Assembly (NCBI RefSeq): GCF_050896395.1
Contig: NZ_JBPBBA010000021.1
Coordinates: 6,175-70,174, forward strand
Direction: 5' to 3'
Length of the DNA: 64,000 nt
Origin: Nioella aestuarii
GTDB taxonomy: Bacteria > Pseudomonadota > Alphaproteobacteria > Rhodobacterales > Rhodobacteraceae
In this document: in pieces, positions 15,239-22,749 of the stretch
Numbering within the stretch: position 1 is the stretch's first letter
How the letters are laid out: the number at the start of each line of letters is the position of its first letter
Program-made: the position numbers and the translations under genes
Notes under the pieces: model-generated
The model's database searches: none
The model's input: only the letters and a program-made list of their open reading frames with translations
What the model was told of the DNA's origin: nothing

Positions 15239-16396
15239 TCAGCGGAACATCGGCGGGCGGGCATCGACCCACGCGCAGTCCGCCTTGCCGCTTTCCGCCA
15301 CGGCGAACACAGCCGCCATCGACCGCAAACCATCCTCGGCGCGGGGGTAAAGATCGGCTGCGGGGTCCATGGCCCGGCCTTCTTTCTGTGCCCGGATCGC
15401 CTCGGCCAGATCACGATAGATGTTGGCAAAGGCCAGCGGCATTCCCTCGGCGTGCCCGACCGTCACCCGGCTGGACCGGTCCGCCTCCGGGGACAACCCC
15501 CCTTCGCCGCGCTCGATCACCTGCAAGCGGCCCCGCAGCGGCATCCAGTACAGCTGGTTGGGCTGTTCCTGGCTCCAGCGCAGACCGCCATTCTCGCCGA
15601 AAACCTGTAGCGTCAGACCATGCTGGCGACCAAGCGCGACGGATGAGGTCCAAAGCCGTCCCACAGCCCCGCCATCAAAGCGCAGGTTAACCATGGCATC
15701 ATCTTCCAGCTCGCGGCTGGCAATGCAGCTGACCGTATCGGCCGACAGACGCTCGGCCTCCTGGCCGATGACGAAACTGGCCATGTGAAGCGCGTGGATA
15801 CCGCAATCAGCGAATTGCGCCGAGACGCCCGCCTGCGCCGGATCATAGCGCCAGCGCACCCGCGGGTTGTCCGCATCGGCGGCATCTGCGTGGTGGCCAT
15901 GGGCGAATTCCGCCTTCACCAGCCGGATCGCCCCCAGATCGCCGCGCGCCACCATTGCCCGCATGTGGCGGACCAGAGGATAGCCGGTATAGCCATAATT
16001 CACCGCGCAAATGCGACCCGTCGCACGAGAGATCTTTACGATCTCTTCGCCCTCTTCCACGGTCATAGTCATGGGCTTTTCGCAGAGCACGTGAAAGCCC
16101 GCCTCCAGATAGGCTTTGGTGATCTCGAAATGGGTGGCATTGGGTGTGGCCACTGTCACGAGGTCGATGCGGTCCTCACGGCCCCGCTCACCCTCCAGCA
16201 TCTCGCGCCAGTCGCCATAGGCACGGTCCGCCGCAAGTCCAAGCCGCTTGCCGTAATCGCGCCCCGCCTCGGGACGATGATCAAGCGCACCGGCAACGAA
16301 TGCAAATTCGCCGTCCAGACCAGCCCCAAGCCGGTGTGCCGGGCCGATCTGGCTGCCTTCGCCGCCACCGATCATACCCCAGTTCAGTTTTCCCAT
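15239..16396 (-). CDS. Gfo/Idh/MocA-family dehydrogenase (sugar or inositol oxidoreductase)
   Basis: 385 residues. The N-terminal Rossmann fold starts WGMIGGGEGSQIGPAHRLGA; the EKP motif (HVLCEKPMTMT, about residue 105) and the C-terminal alpha/beta dimer domain are typical of NAD(P)-dependent sugar dehydrogenases. The long GGGEGS-IG variant resembles members acting on sugar acids or inositols. It is the last gene of a three-gene minus-strand unit (dehydrogenase, IolE-like, dehydrogenase), 12 bases after the IolE-like gene. It likely oxidises a ring hydroxyl to a keto group; the exact substrate is unknown. Confidence 0.88.
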   Translation of the reverse strand: MGKLNWGMIGGGEGSQIGPAHRLGAGLDGEFAFVAGALDHRPEAGRDYGKRLGLAADRAYGDWREMLEGERGREDRIDLVTVATPNATHFEITKAYLEAGFHVLCEKPMTMTVEEGEEIVKISRATGRICAVNYGYTGYPLVRHMRAMVARGDLGAIRLVKAEFAHGHHADAADADNPRVRWRYDPAQAGVSAQFADCGIHALHMASFVIGQEAERLSADTVSCIASRELEDDAMVNLRFDGGAVGRLWTSSVALGRQHGLTLQVFGENGGLRWSQEQPNQLYWMPLRGRLQVIERGEGGLSPEADRSSRVTVGHAEGMPLAFANIYRDLAEAIRAQKEGRAMDPAADLYPRAEDGLRSMAAVFAVAESGKADCAWVDARPPMFR

Positions 16397-16408
16397 GGCA
16401 GGTCTCCC

Positions 16409-17299
16409 TCAGTCAAAGCCAATGGATGTCAGATAGCCCCGGTTCGCCTTTGCATCGGCAATCGGGGAAATGTCGAGTGTCGGATCGCAATCCTGTTCAA
16501 CCGTGCACCAGCCGCGATAGCCCCGCTCGATCAGCAGGCGCCGCACGGCCTGAAAGTTCACGTCGCCCTGGCCAAGATTGCAGAAGATTCCCTGCCCACA
16601 GGCTTCGTAGAACCCTGTTCGCTTGGCAATAACATCGGCCTTAACGCCCGGGTCAATATCCTTGAAATGGATATAGCTGATCCGGTCCATATGCCGTTTC
16701 ATGAAGGCCACCGGGTCATAGCCCGCGTAAGAGTGGTGGCCGGTATCGAGGCAGATCTTCAGAAGACCCGCATCGACCTCATCGAGCAAGCGCTCCAGCT
16801 CTGGCTCGAAGTCAATGAAGCCGCCCGCATGGGCGTGAATCGAGACATCAAGCCCGTACACCTCCGCGGCCATTCTGGCGATTGTCACGATGCGGTTGCG
16901 GAACGCGGTCCACTCACTCGTTTCCATCTGCTCAGCTTCAGCGGCCCGACCCGCTGTTCCCGCCCGCCGAGGAGAGATGGCGTCAATCAGAACCAGCTGC
17001 TTCGCCCCGTGAGACGCAAGCGCCTTGCAGGTCCGCTCTGCCCCGTCCACCACGTCGAGCCACTTCTCGGGATCACTGAAGGGCCGATTGACAACGCCAC
17101 CGATCAGGCTCAGCCCGTGTGCATCCAGCGCTTCGGCCAGCACTTCGGGGTTTTCCGGCATATAGCCGACCGGACCCAGTTCGATCCCATGAAATCCTGC
17201 CTCTGCGCACTCCTTCAGCACCCGCTGCCAAGGCGGATTGCGCGGATCGTCCGGAAACTCAACGCCCCAGGAACAAGGCGCATTGCCGATCTGGATCAT
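16409..17299 (-). CDS. iolE: IolE-like inosose dehydratase (xylose isomerase-like TIM barrel)
   Basis: 296 residues. NAPCSWGVEF, FHGIELGPVGYMPE, DTGHHSYAGYDPVAFM, YIHFKDIDP and GWCTVEQDCDP follow the 2-keto-myo-inositol dehydratase pattern, with the metal-binding Glu, Asp, His and Glu residues in these segments. IolE removes water from scyllo-inosose. The gene lies between two Gfo/Idh dehydrogenases on the minus strand, which could supply the keto substrate. A different sugar-phosphate isomerase role cannot be excluded, but the IolB and IolC genes across the divergent promoter support inositol chemistry. Confidence 0.78.
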   Translation of the reverse strand: MIQIGNAPCSWGVEFPDDPRNPPWQRVLKECAEAGFHGIELGPVGYMPENPEVLAEALDAHGLSLIGGVVNRPFSDPEKWLDVVDGAERTCKALASHGAKQLVLIDAISPRRAGTAGRAAEAEQMETSEWTAFRNRIVTIARMAAEVYGLDVSIHAHAGGFIDFEPELERLLDEVDAGLLKICLDTGHHSYAGYDPVAFMKRHMDRISYIHFKDIDPGVKADVIAKRTGFYEACGQGIFCNLGQGDVNFQAVRRLLIERGYRGWCTVEQDCDPTLDISPIADAKANRGYLTSIGFD

Positions 17300-17308
17300 G
17301 TTTCTCTC

Positions 17309-18409
17309 TCAGAACGCCGATGGAGACTGCCAGCTGCGCGAGGCATCAGAGGCCCGGGCCGCCGCTATAACTTGATGAACTTCCAGCCCAGCCTCGAAAG
17401 TTGGCCAGACCGCCTGGCCGGTGTCGATGGCGGTCAGGAAATCATGTGCTTCGATGATGATCTGGTCCTGATATCCGGTGCCATGCCCCGCCCCCTGACA
17501 GAACGGCAGGTAGTCAGGATGATCCGGCCCCGTGAGGATCTTGCGAAAGCCTTTCTGGCCGTCCGAATCGTCCTTTCGATACAACCAGATCGCGTTCTGA
17601 TCTTCCTGATCAAAGCGGATCGCGCCATCGGTTCCTGTGATCTCGTAGGCATAGCCCATCTTACGACCCGTGGCGACGCGAGAGGCGCTGATATGGCCCA
17701 TCACCCCACTGTCGAAGCGCACCATCATCTGGACCTGATCGTCATTCGTCACCGGAATGCCGTTGCGATCAGGGTAGACGGTTTCGATGATCGCATTGAG
17801 TTCCGCAATCGGCCCCATCAGCGCCAGCGCTGCGTTGATCGCATGGGGGGCAAGGTCACCCAGACAGCCATTGGCATCGCCCTCGCAGCGCCAGGCGGGC
17901 GTCTTTTGAGCGATGTGGAAATCCTCGTCATGCACACAGCGGAAGCCCGTGATCCGGCCAAGTGCGCCCTCGGCCAATAGCTGACGCACATATTGCGACG
18001 CGGGCGTTCGGATATAGTTATAGGCCACCATGTTTGCGACACCCGCCGTCCGCGCTGCCGCCACCATTGCCCGCGCCTCGGCCACGTCGAGCCCCATAGG
18101 CTTTTCGCACAACACCGGCTTGCCAAGCGCCAGGGCGGCCTTCGCAATCTCCAGATGGGTGCTTTGCGGTGAGGCGATGACCACGGCATCAACCGCAGGA
18201 TCCGAGACCAGATCATGCCAATCCTGCGCGGCGCGGTCGATTCCGAAAGCCTTGGCATATCGTTCCGCACTGGCTATCGATGACGCCGCTATCGCCGCAA
18301 GGCGCGGCTTCAGACGGGTTTCGAACACCGCCCCCACCGAGGCAAAGGCGACCGAATGGGCCTTGCCCATATAGCCACCCCCAACGATTCCGATCCCGAT
18401 CTGGCTCAT
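17309..18409 (-). CDS. Gfo/Idh/MocA-family dehydrogenase (IolG-like)
   Basis: 366 residues from the ATG at 18409, chosen because SQIGIGIVGGGYMGKAHSVAF is the natural Rossmann start and GAGGGG lies upstream; the open frame continues further but has no other good start. The EKP motif is KPVLCEKPMGLD (about residue 95). The C-terminal domain carries HAINAALALMGP and RVATGRKMGYAYEITG. It is first of three minus-strand genes, under a shared divergent promoter with a LacI-type operator. Probably an inositol 2-dehydrogenase or the dehydrogenase of a stereoisomer or related sugar. Confidence 0.87.
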   Translation of the reverse strand: MSQIGIGIVGGGYMGKAHSVAFASVGAVFETRLKPRLAAIAASSIASAERYAKAFGIDRAAQDWHDLVSDPAVDAVVIASPQSTHLEIAKAALALGKPVLCEKPMGLDVAEARAMVAAARTAGVANMVAYNYIRTPASQYVRQLLAEGALGRITGFRCVHDEDFHIAQKTPAWRCEGDANGCLGDLAPHAINAALALMGPIAELNAIIETVYPDRNGIPVTNDDQVQMMVRFDSGVMGHISASRVATGRKMGYAYEITGTDGAIRFDQEDQNAIWLYRKDDSDGQKGFRKILTGPDHPDYLPFCQGAGHGTGYQDQIIIEAHDFLTAIDTGQAVWPTFEAGLEVHQVIAAARASDASRSWQSPSAF

Positions 18410-18435
18410 CGCTTCGGACCCCTCTTTTTCGCATA

Positions 18436-18451
18436 TTGCAACCGGTTGCAA
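18436..18451. promoter_or_regulatory. LacI-family operator in divergent promoter
   Basis: TTGCAACCGGTTGCAA is a perfect 16-bp palindrome with the central CG typical of LacI/GalR operators. It lies between the divergent starts at 18409 (minus) and 18508 (plus), where one bound repressor could silence both arms. A 13/16 match lies before the regulator gene. Confidence 0.8.
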
Positions 18452-18507
18452 AATTGTTATCCTGAGAGCAGGCATCATGCAACAGCGAATTCCCAAAGGC
18501 GACGAAA

Positions 18508-19476
18508 ATGGCGGATCTCTCTCGGCTCTCCGGAAAAACCTTCCTCGTGATCGGACGGGCGGGGATGGATCTCTATGCTGACCCGCCCGGCGCGCGCACG
18601 GAAGAGGCCACTGCCTTCACCACGGCCCTGGGCGGATCATCTGCAAATATCGCTGCTGGCCTGTGCCGGTTGGGCTGCCACGCGGCTCTTGTCACGCGGG
18701 TCGCGGATGATGCCATTGGGCGTTTTTGTCTCAATCAGCTGGATGCATACGGCATCGACCGCACCCATGTGCACAGCGAAGGCGGCGAAGCACGAAATTC
18801 TCTGGCGCTCGTGGAAACGCGGCTGGAGAATACGCAATCGGTGATTTACCGCAACGGCGCGGCGGATTTCGAGATGACCATGGCTGATGTTGAGGCCGTG
18901 GACTACACGGCCTTCTCCGCCCTCGTCACGACCGGAACCGTTCTGGCGGCTGAGCCTTCGCGCAGCGCCTGTTTCCGGGCTTTCGATCTTGCCCGCGCCG
19001 CAGGATTGCCGCTGATCTTCGATGTGGATTATCGCCCCTATTCCTGGGCTTCGGCCAAGGATGCCGAGGAAACCTATTCTCGTGCCGCAGCTCTGTGCGA
19101 CATCATCATCGGCAATGACGTTGAGTTCGGCTTTATGGCAGGTGGCATCGAGAAGGGTCTCGACAAAGCCCGGTCGCTGATCAGTGAAGGTGCGCAGATC
19201 GTCGTCTACAAAATGGGTGAACATGGCGCGATCACCATTACCCCGGAGGCCGAGGTTCAAACCGGAATCTACAAGACCAAGGCGCTGAAACCTACCGGCG
19301 CCGGTGACAGTTTCATGGCCGGGTTCCTGGCCACCCTGGCCGACGGCGGTGACGTCAAATCCGCCGTTCAGACGGGATCAGCCGCTGCCGCGATTGTGGT
19401 TTCACGCGTTGCCTGTGCCCCCGCCATGCCCACACCCGACGAACTGGCCCGCTTCATGGCCAATGCCGAGACATAA
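18508..19476 (+). CDS. iolC: PfkB-family kinase, 5-dehydro-2-deoxygluconokinase (IolC-like)
   Basis: 322 residues, ribokinase fold. Substrate-binding patterns are GRAGMDLYADPPGA and GGSSANIAAGLCRLG; the catalytic motif is LKPTGAGDSFMAGF (about residue 255) with the base Asp. IolC phosphorylates 2-deoxy-5-keto-D-gluconate. The next gene is a clear IolB, twelve bases downstream, and an aldolase follows, so the order matches the lower part of inositol catabolism. A usable ribosome site (AAAGGCGA) precedes the ATG. Confidence 0.88.
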   Translation: MADLSRLSGKTFLVIGRAGMDLYADPPGARTEEATAFTTALGGSSANIAAGLCRLGCHAALVTRVADDAIGRFCLNQLDAYGIDRTHVHSEGGEARNSLALVETRLENTQSVIYRNGAADFEMTMADVEAVDYTAFSALVTTGTVLAAEPSRSACFRAFDLARAAGLPLIFDVDYRPYSWASAKDAEETYSRAAALCDIIIGNDVEFGFMAGGIEKGLDKARSLISEGAQIVVYKMGEHGAITITPEAEVQTGIYKTKALKPTGAGDSFMAGFLATLADGGDVKSAVQTGSAAAAIVVSRVACAPAMPTPDELARFMANAET

Positions 19477-19488
19477 AAGGATATCGCA

Positions 19489-20328
19489 ATGCACATCCCT
19501 CCTCATGACAACCAGAATAAGGCCATCGTTGATGTGAACGATGCCCATGTTCCGCTGACCTATTTCAACATCGTCAAGCTGAAGGCAGGCGAGTCATTCG
19601 ATTATCGCCTACAGGGCTATGAAACCTGCGTGGTGCCGGCCACTGGCACCGTTACCGTGGAATGCGGCGGGGAAACCTTTGCGGATATCGGCAACCGGGG
19701 GGCGGATGTCTGGGACGGCGAGCCCGAGGGCGTCTATGTGCCGACCGATACCGGATGCCGGATCACCGCGCGAACCGATACCGAAACCTTCATCGCAGGT
19801 GCGAAATTCGCGGCGACGCTGAAGCCTTTCGCAGTGCGCAAGGATGAGCTGGATCTTGTTCAGTATGGGTCGGACGACACCAAAACGCACCGCAAGATCA
19901 AGCATATCCTCGGCGCGGGGCATCACGACCGGGTCGGGCGGTTGCTGGTCAGCGAGCTGTTCACCGTCGGCGCAGGAGGCTGGTCGGGCTTCCCGTCGCA
20001 CAAGCACGATACGGATCGGTTGCCGGACGAAACCCGCCATGACGAATGCTACAACTTCCGCTTCAAGCCGGATTACGGCTCTGGCCTGCAAATGCTGCAA
20101 CGGGTCGATAACGAGCCAGGCGACGCCTATCACATCATGGATGGGTCAACTGTTCTGATCGACAAGGGCTACCACCCCTGCTGCGCGCTGCCGGGGTATG
20201 AAATGTACTACTTCACCATTCTGGGCGGGCTCAGCCAGCGCAGCCTCAAGCAGTATTTCCAGCCGACACATGCGGAACAGCTGCACACGATCCCTGGTAT
20301 CATGGATATGGTGGCAAAGTTCAAATGA
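19489..20328 (+). CDS. iolB: 5-deoxy-glucuronate isomerase
   Basis: 279 residues, IolB bicupin. The metal-binding C-terminal cupin has SGFPSHKHDT, RHDECYNFRFKPDYG and GYHPCCALPGYEMYYFTILGG. It converts 5-deoxy-D-glucuronate to 5-dehydro-2-deoxy-D-gluconate, the IolC substrate. It sits between the IolC kinase and the aldolase and overlaps the aldolase by four bases. Its presence is the strongest evidence that this locus handles inositol-derived carbon. Confidence 0.93.
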   Translation: MHIPPHDNQNKAIVDVNDAHVPLTYFNIVKLKAGESFDYRLQGYETCVVPATGTVTVECGGETFADIGNRGADVWDGEPEGVYVPTDTGCRITARTDTETFIAGAKFAATLKPFAVRKDELDLVQYGSDDTKTHRKIKHILGAGHHDRVGRLLVSELFTVGAGGWSGFPSHKHDTDRLPDETRHDECYNFRFKPDYGSGLQMLQRVDNEPGDAYHIMDGSTVLIDKGYHPCCALPGYEMYYFTILGGLSQRSLKQYFQPTHAEQLHTIPGIMDMVAKFK

Positions 20329-21152
20329 CCCGAGCCACGTTGTCAGAAGTGCTCCAACCGGCAATGGCCGGGGGCTATGCAGTTGCGGGGGTTGTCTGCC
20401 TTGGATGGGAAGATGCCCGCGCCTATGTGACCGCTGCCGAAGCCGAGGGCGCACCGCTGATCCTGCAAGCAGGCCCCGGCGCGCGGGCACATACCCCCCT
20501 GCCCGTCTGGGGCGCCATGTTTCGTGAATTGGCCGAGAATGCGTCGGTCCCCATTGTCACGCATCTGGACCACGGGACAGATGAGGAAGACTGCCGGATT
20601 GCCATCGAAGAGGGCTTTAGCTCGATCATGTATGACGGATCGCGTCTGGCCCTGGAAGACAACATCGCGCAGACCGCCCGCCTCGCGGAGATGGCCCATG
20701 CGGCGGGGGTCAGCTGCGAGGGTGAGATCGGTTTCGTGGGATACGCGGCGGGCGAAGCCTCTCGCGGGACCGACCCCGAGGAAGCGGCACGGTTCGCACG
20801 GGAAACCGGGGTCGATGCCATGGCCATTTCCGTTGGCAACACGCATCTGCAAACCACGGCGGGGGACGGGCTGGACGAGGCACGCATTGCGGCGATTGCG
20901 GCGCTGACGGCAACCCCGTTGGTGATCCATGGCGGATCGGGCGTGCCGCATGAGCAGCGCCACCGTCTCGCCACCGGGTCCAGTGTCTGCAAGTTCAACA
21001 TCGGCACCGAGCTTCGCCAGATCTTCGGTGCAACCATCCGGCAAACCTTGGCTGCGAACCCGGATATGTATGACCGGATCGGTATTCTTTCGTCGCTGCA
21101 TGATCCGCTTGTTCAGGCCGCTCGGACGGTGATCCGGGGCCTGCGCCCCTAG
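20325..21152 (+). CDS. Class II aldolase (IolJ/FbaA-like)
   Basis: 275 residues, zinc-dependent class II aldolase family. Visible are VTHLDHGTDEEDCRIAIEEGFSSIMYDGS with the catalytic Asp and zinc His pair, GVSCEGEIGFVGYAAGE, VGNTHLQT, LVIHGGSGVPHEQRHRLA and KFNIGTELRQ. In the inositol pathway the aldolase splits 6-phospho-5-dehydro-2-deoxygluconate into dihydroxyacetone phosphate and malonate semialdehyde; position after IolC and IolB fits this. It could also act on other ketose bisphosphates. Last gene of the three-gene plus-strand unit. Confidence 0.86.
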   Translation: MTRATLSEVLQPAMAGGYAVAGVVCLGWEDARAYVTAAEAEGAPLILQAGPGARAHTPLPVWGAMFRELAENASVPIVTHLDHGTDEEDCRIAIEEGFSSIMYDGSRLALEDNIAQTARLAEMAHAAGVSCEGEIGFVGYAAGEASRGTDPEEAARFARETGVDAMAISVGNTHLQTTAGDGLDEARIAAIAALTATPLVIHGGSGVPHEQRHRLATGSSVCKFNIGTELRQIFGATIRQTLAANPDMYDRIGILSSLHDPLVQAARTVIRGLRP

Positions 21153-21252
21153 TCTGGCAGGATCGGTCAACGCCTTGGCAGGCGCGGTCAAGACCCGCGC
21201 CGCCATCATCAGGCATTTCCTTTGCATCACTACCAAGCAAAGGATTGACCAA

Positions 21253-22092
21253 ATGCAAGAGCAACCCATTCTCGTTATCGGTGCCACCGGCAAGACCGGC
21301 GCACGGATTGTCCAGCTACTGGAAGCGCGCGGCCATGCCGTCCGCCCCGGTGCCCGCACCGCCCCCATTCCCTTCGACTGGGAAGATGAGACCACATGGC
21401 GGCCCGCGCTGACCGGCGTGCGCGCGGCTTATGTCAGCTACTTTCCCGATCTCGCCTTCCCCGGCGCTGCCGAAAAGATCCAGGCGCTGTCGGAGCTTGC
21501 CAAAGAGATGGGCACCGGTCGGCTTGTGTTGCTGTCGGGCCGGGGCGAAACCCATGCCAAGCACTGCGAAGACATCGTGCGCGACTCCGGCGTTGATTTC
21601 ACCCTCGTGCGCTGTGCTTGGTTCGCGCAGAACTTCTCTGAAGGCTATCTGCGCGATCCGGTGATGGGCGGAATGCTGGCCATTCCGGCGGGCGATGTGC
21701 GCGAACCGATCGTGGACGTTGACGATATTGCGGAGGTCGCAGCCGCCGCGCTGACAGAGGACCGCCATTCAGGTGAGCTCTATGAGATCACCGGCCCGCG
21801 CCTGTTGCACTTTTCTGATGCAGCGAAAGCCCTGTCGGAAGCTACAGGCCGCCCGGTTCGCTATCAGCCGATCACGCTTCAGCAGTTCCATGACGCCATG
21901 ACCGCTATCGGCGGCGGCTTCATCGCCGATGTCTTCACCCATGTCTGTGAAGAGGCGCTCGATGGCCGCAATGAATGGCTGGGTGATGGCGTGCAACGCG
22001 CACTTGGCCGTGCACCTACGGATTTCACAGAGTTTTGCCGCCGCGCAGCCGAGGCCGGCGCGTGGGCCGACACCGCATCGGGGAGGATCTGA
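21253..22092 (+). CDS. NmrA-like NAD(P)-binding protein
   Basis: 279 residues from the ATG at 21253, preceded by AAAGGA; an earlier in-frame start at 21175 would add a tail unlike the family. The Rossmann motif is LVIGATGKTGARIVQLLEARGH. The fold lacks the YxxxK of classic SDRs, as usual in NmrA-like atypical SDRs, and shows LVRCAWFAQNFSEGYL and REPIVDVDDIAEVAAAAL. Its reaction is unknown; relatives are NAD(P)H-dependent oxidoreductases or redox sensors. A small membrane protein gene follows two bases later, so the two are co-expressed. Confidence 0.85.
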   Translation: MQEQPILVIGATGKTGARIVQLLEARGHAVRPGARTAPIPFDWEDETTWRPALTGVRAAYVSYFPDLAFPGAAEKIQALSELAKEMGTGRLVLLSGRGETHAKHCEDIVRDSGVDFTLVRCAWFAQNFSEGYLRDPVMGGMLAIPAGDVREPIVDVDDIAEVAAAALTEDRHSGELYEITGPRLLHFSDAAKALSEATGRPVRYQPITLQQFHDAMTAIGGGFIADVFTHVCEEALDGRNEWLGDGVQRALGRAPTDFTEFCRRAAEAGAWADTASGRI

Positions 22093-22094
22093 CC

Positions 22095-22598
22095 ATGGCG
22101 TTTTGGGTTCTTTTCATCGCTCAGGCTTCGGTTCTGGCCTATGGGCTGCTTGGCGGCGTGTTCCTCGCGTTTTCCGATTTCATCATGCGTTCGCTCGGGC
22201 AGGTCTCAGGCCATGGCGGCGTCGAGGCGATGCAGGTCATCAACCGAGAGGTCTTTCGCATCGTCTTCATGGTGCTTTTTCTCGGCATGGCACCGGTATC
22301 GGTCCTGCTGATCGTTTACGGCCTCGCCTGGGGCGAAGGAAGCGGATCGCTGCTGATCGCAGGGGCCGGAGCAGTCTATCTGATCGGGGCGTTCCTGGTG
22401 ACAGTGGTCCTTAACGTGCCGTTGAATGAAACGCTCGCCGGGATGGACACGGACGCACCCGCAACGGCGCGGTTCTGGCAGGACACCTATCTGCCCCGCT
22501 GGACCTTCTGGAATTCGGTCCGCACGGGCGCCTGTGCGCTGGCGTCGGTCCTGATGATGCTGGGGCTGATCTGGACGGCACAAAACCCGGCGGTCTAA
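22095..22598 (+). CDS. DUF1772 (anthrone oxygenase-like) membrane protein
   Basis: 167 residues with four hydrophobic helices. The pattern (ASVLAYGLLGGVFLAFSDF, VFRIVFMVLFLGMAP, FLVTVVLNVPLNETLA, FWQDTYLPRWTFWNSVRT) is that of DUF1772, the family of anthrone-oxygenase-like proteins. The NVPLN and WNxxRT signatures are conserved. Co-transcribed with the NmrA-like gene upstream. A strong hairpin terminator follows. Its role is unknown beyond the family. Confidence 0.83.
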   Translation: MAFWVLFIAQASVLAYGLLGGVFLAFSDFIMRSLGQVSGHGGVEAMQVINREVFRIVFMVLFLGMAPVSVLLIVYGLAWGEGSGSLLIAGAGAVYLIGAFLVTVVLNVPLNETLAGMDTDAPATARFWQDTYLPRWTFWNSVRTGACALASVLMMLGLIWTAQNPAV

Positions 22599-22617
22599 GC
22601 CCGGCCCGCTGTCCCCG

Positions 22618-22650
22618 ACGCCTCCGGCTACACACGGCCGGGGGCGTTTT
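22618..22650 (+). terminator. Rho-independent terminator
   Basis: An 11-bp stem (ACGCCTCCGGC / GCCGGGGGCGT, one G-U pair) with an 8-nt loop is followed by TTTT. It lies 20 bases after the DUF1772 stop. Confidence 0.8.
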
Positions 22651-22749
22651 GGTGCCTGCGGACAAGCCGATGATACCCATGGCCATGGCACAGGCGGGGT
22701 CCGGGCCCTAGGTTGACGGCATCAAGACCACTGACCAAGGCCCGAACTA

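Noticed and set aside
15785..17980. 731-codon plus-strand frame
   Set aside because: Antisense to the two Gfo/Idh genes and the IolE-like gene, whose motifs are clear.
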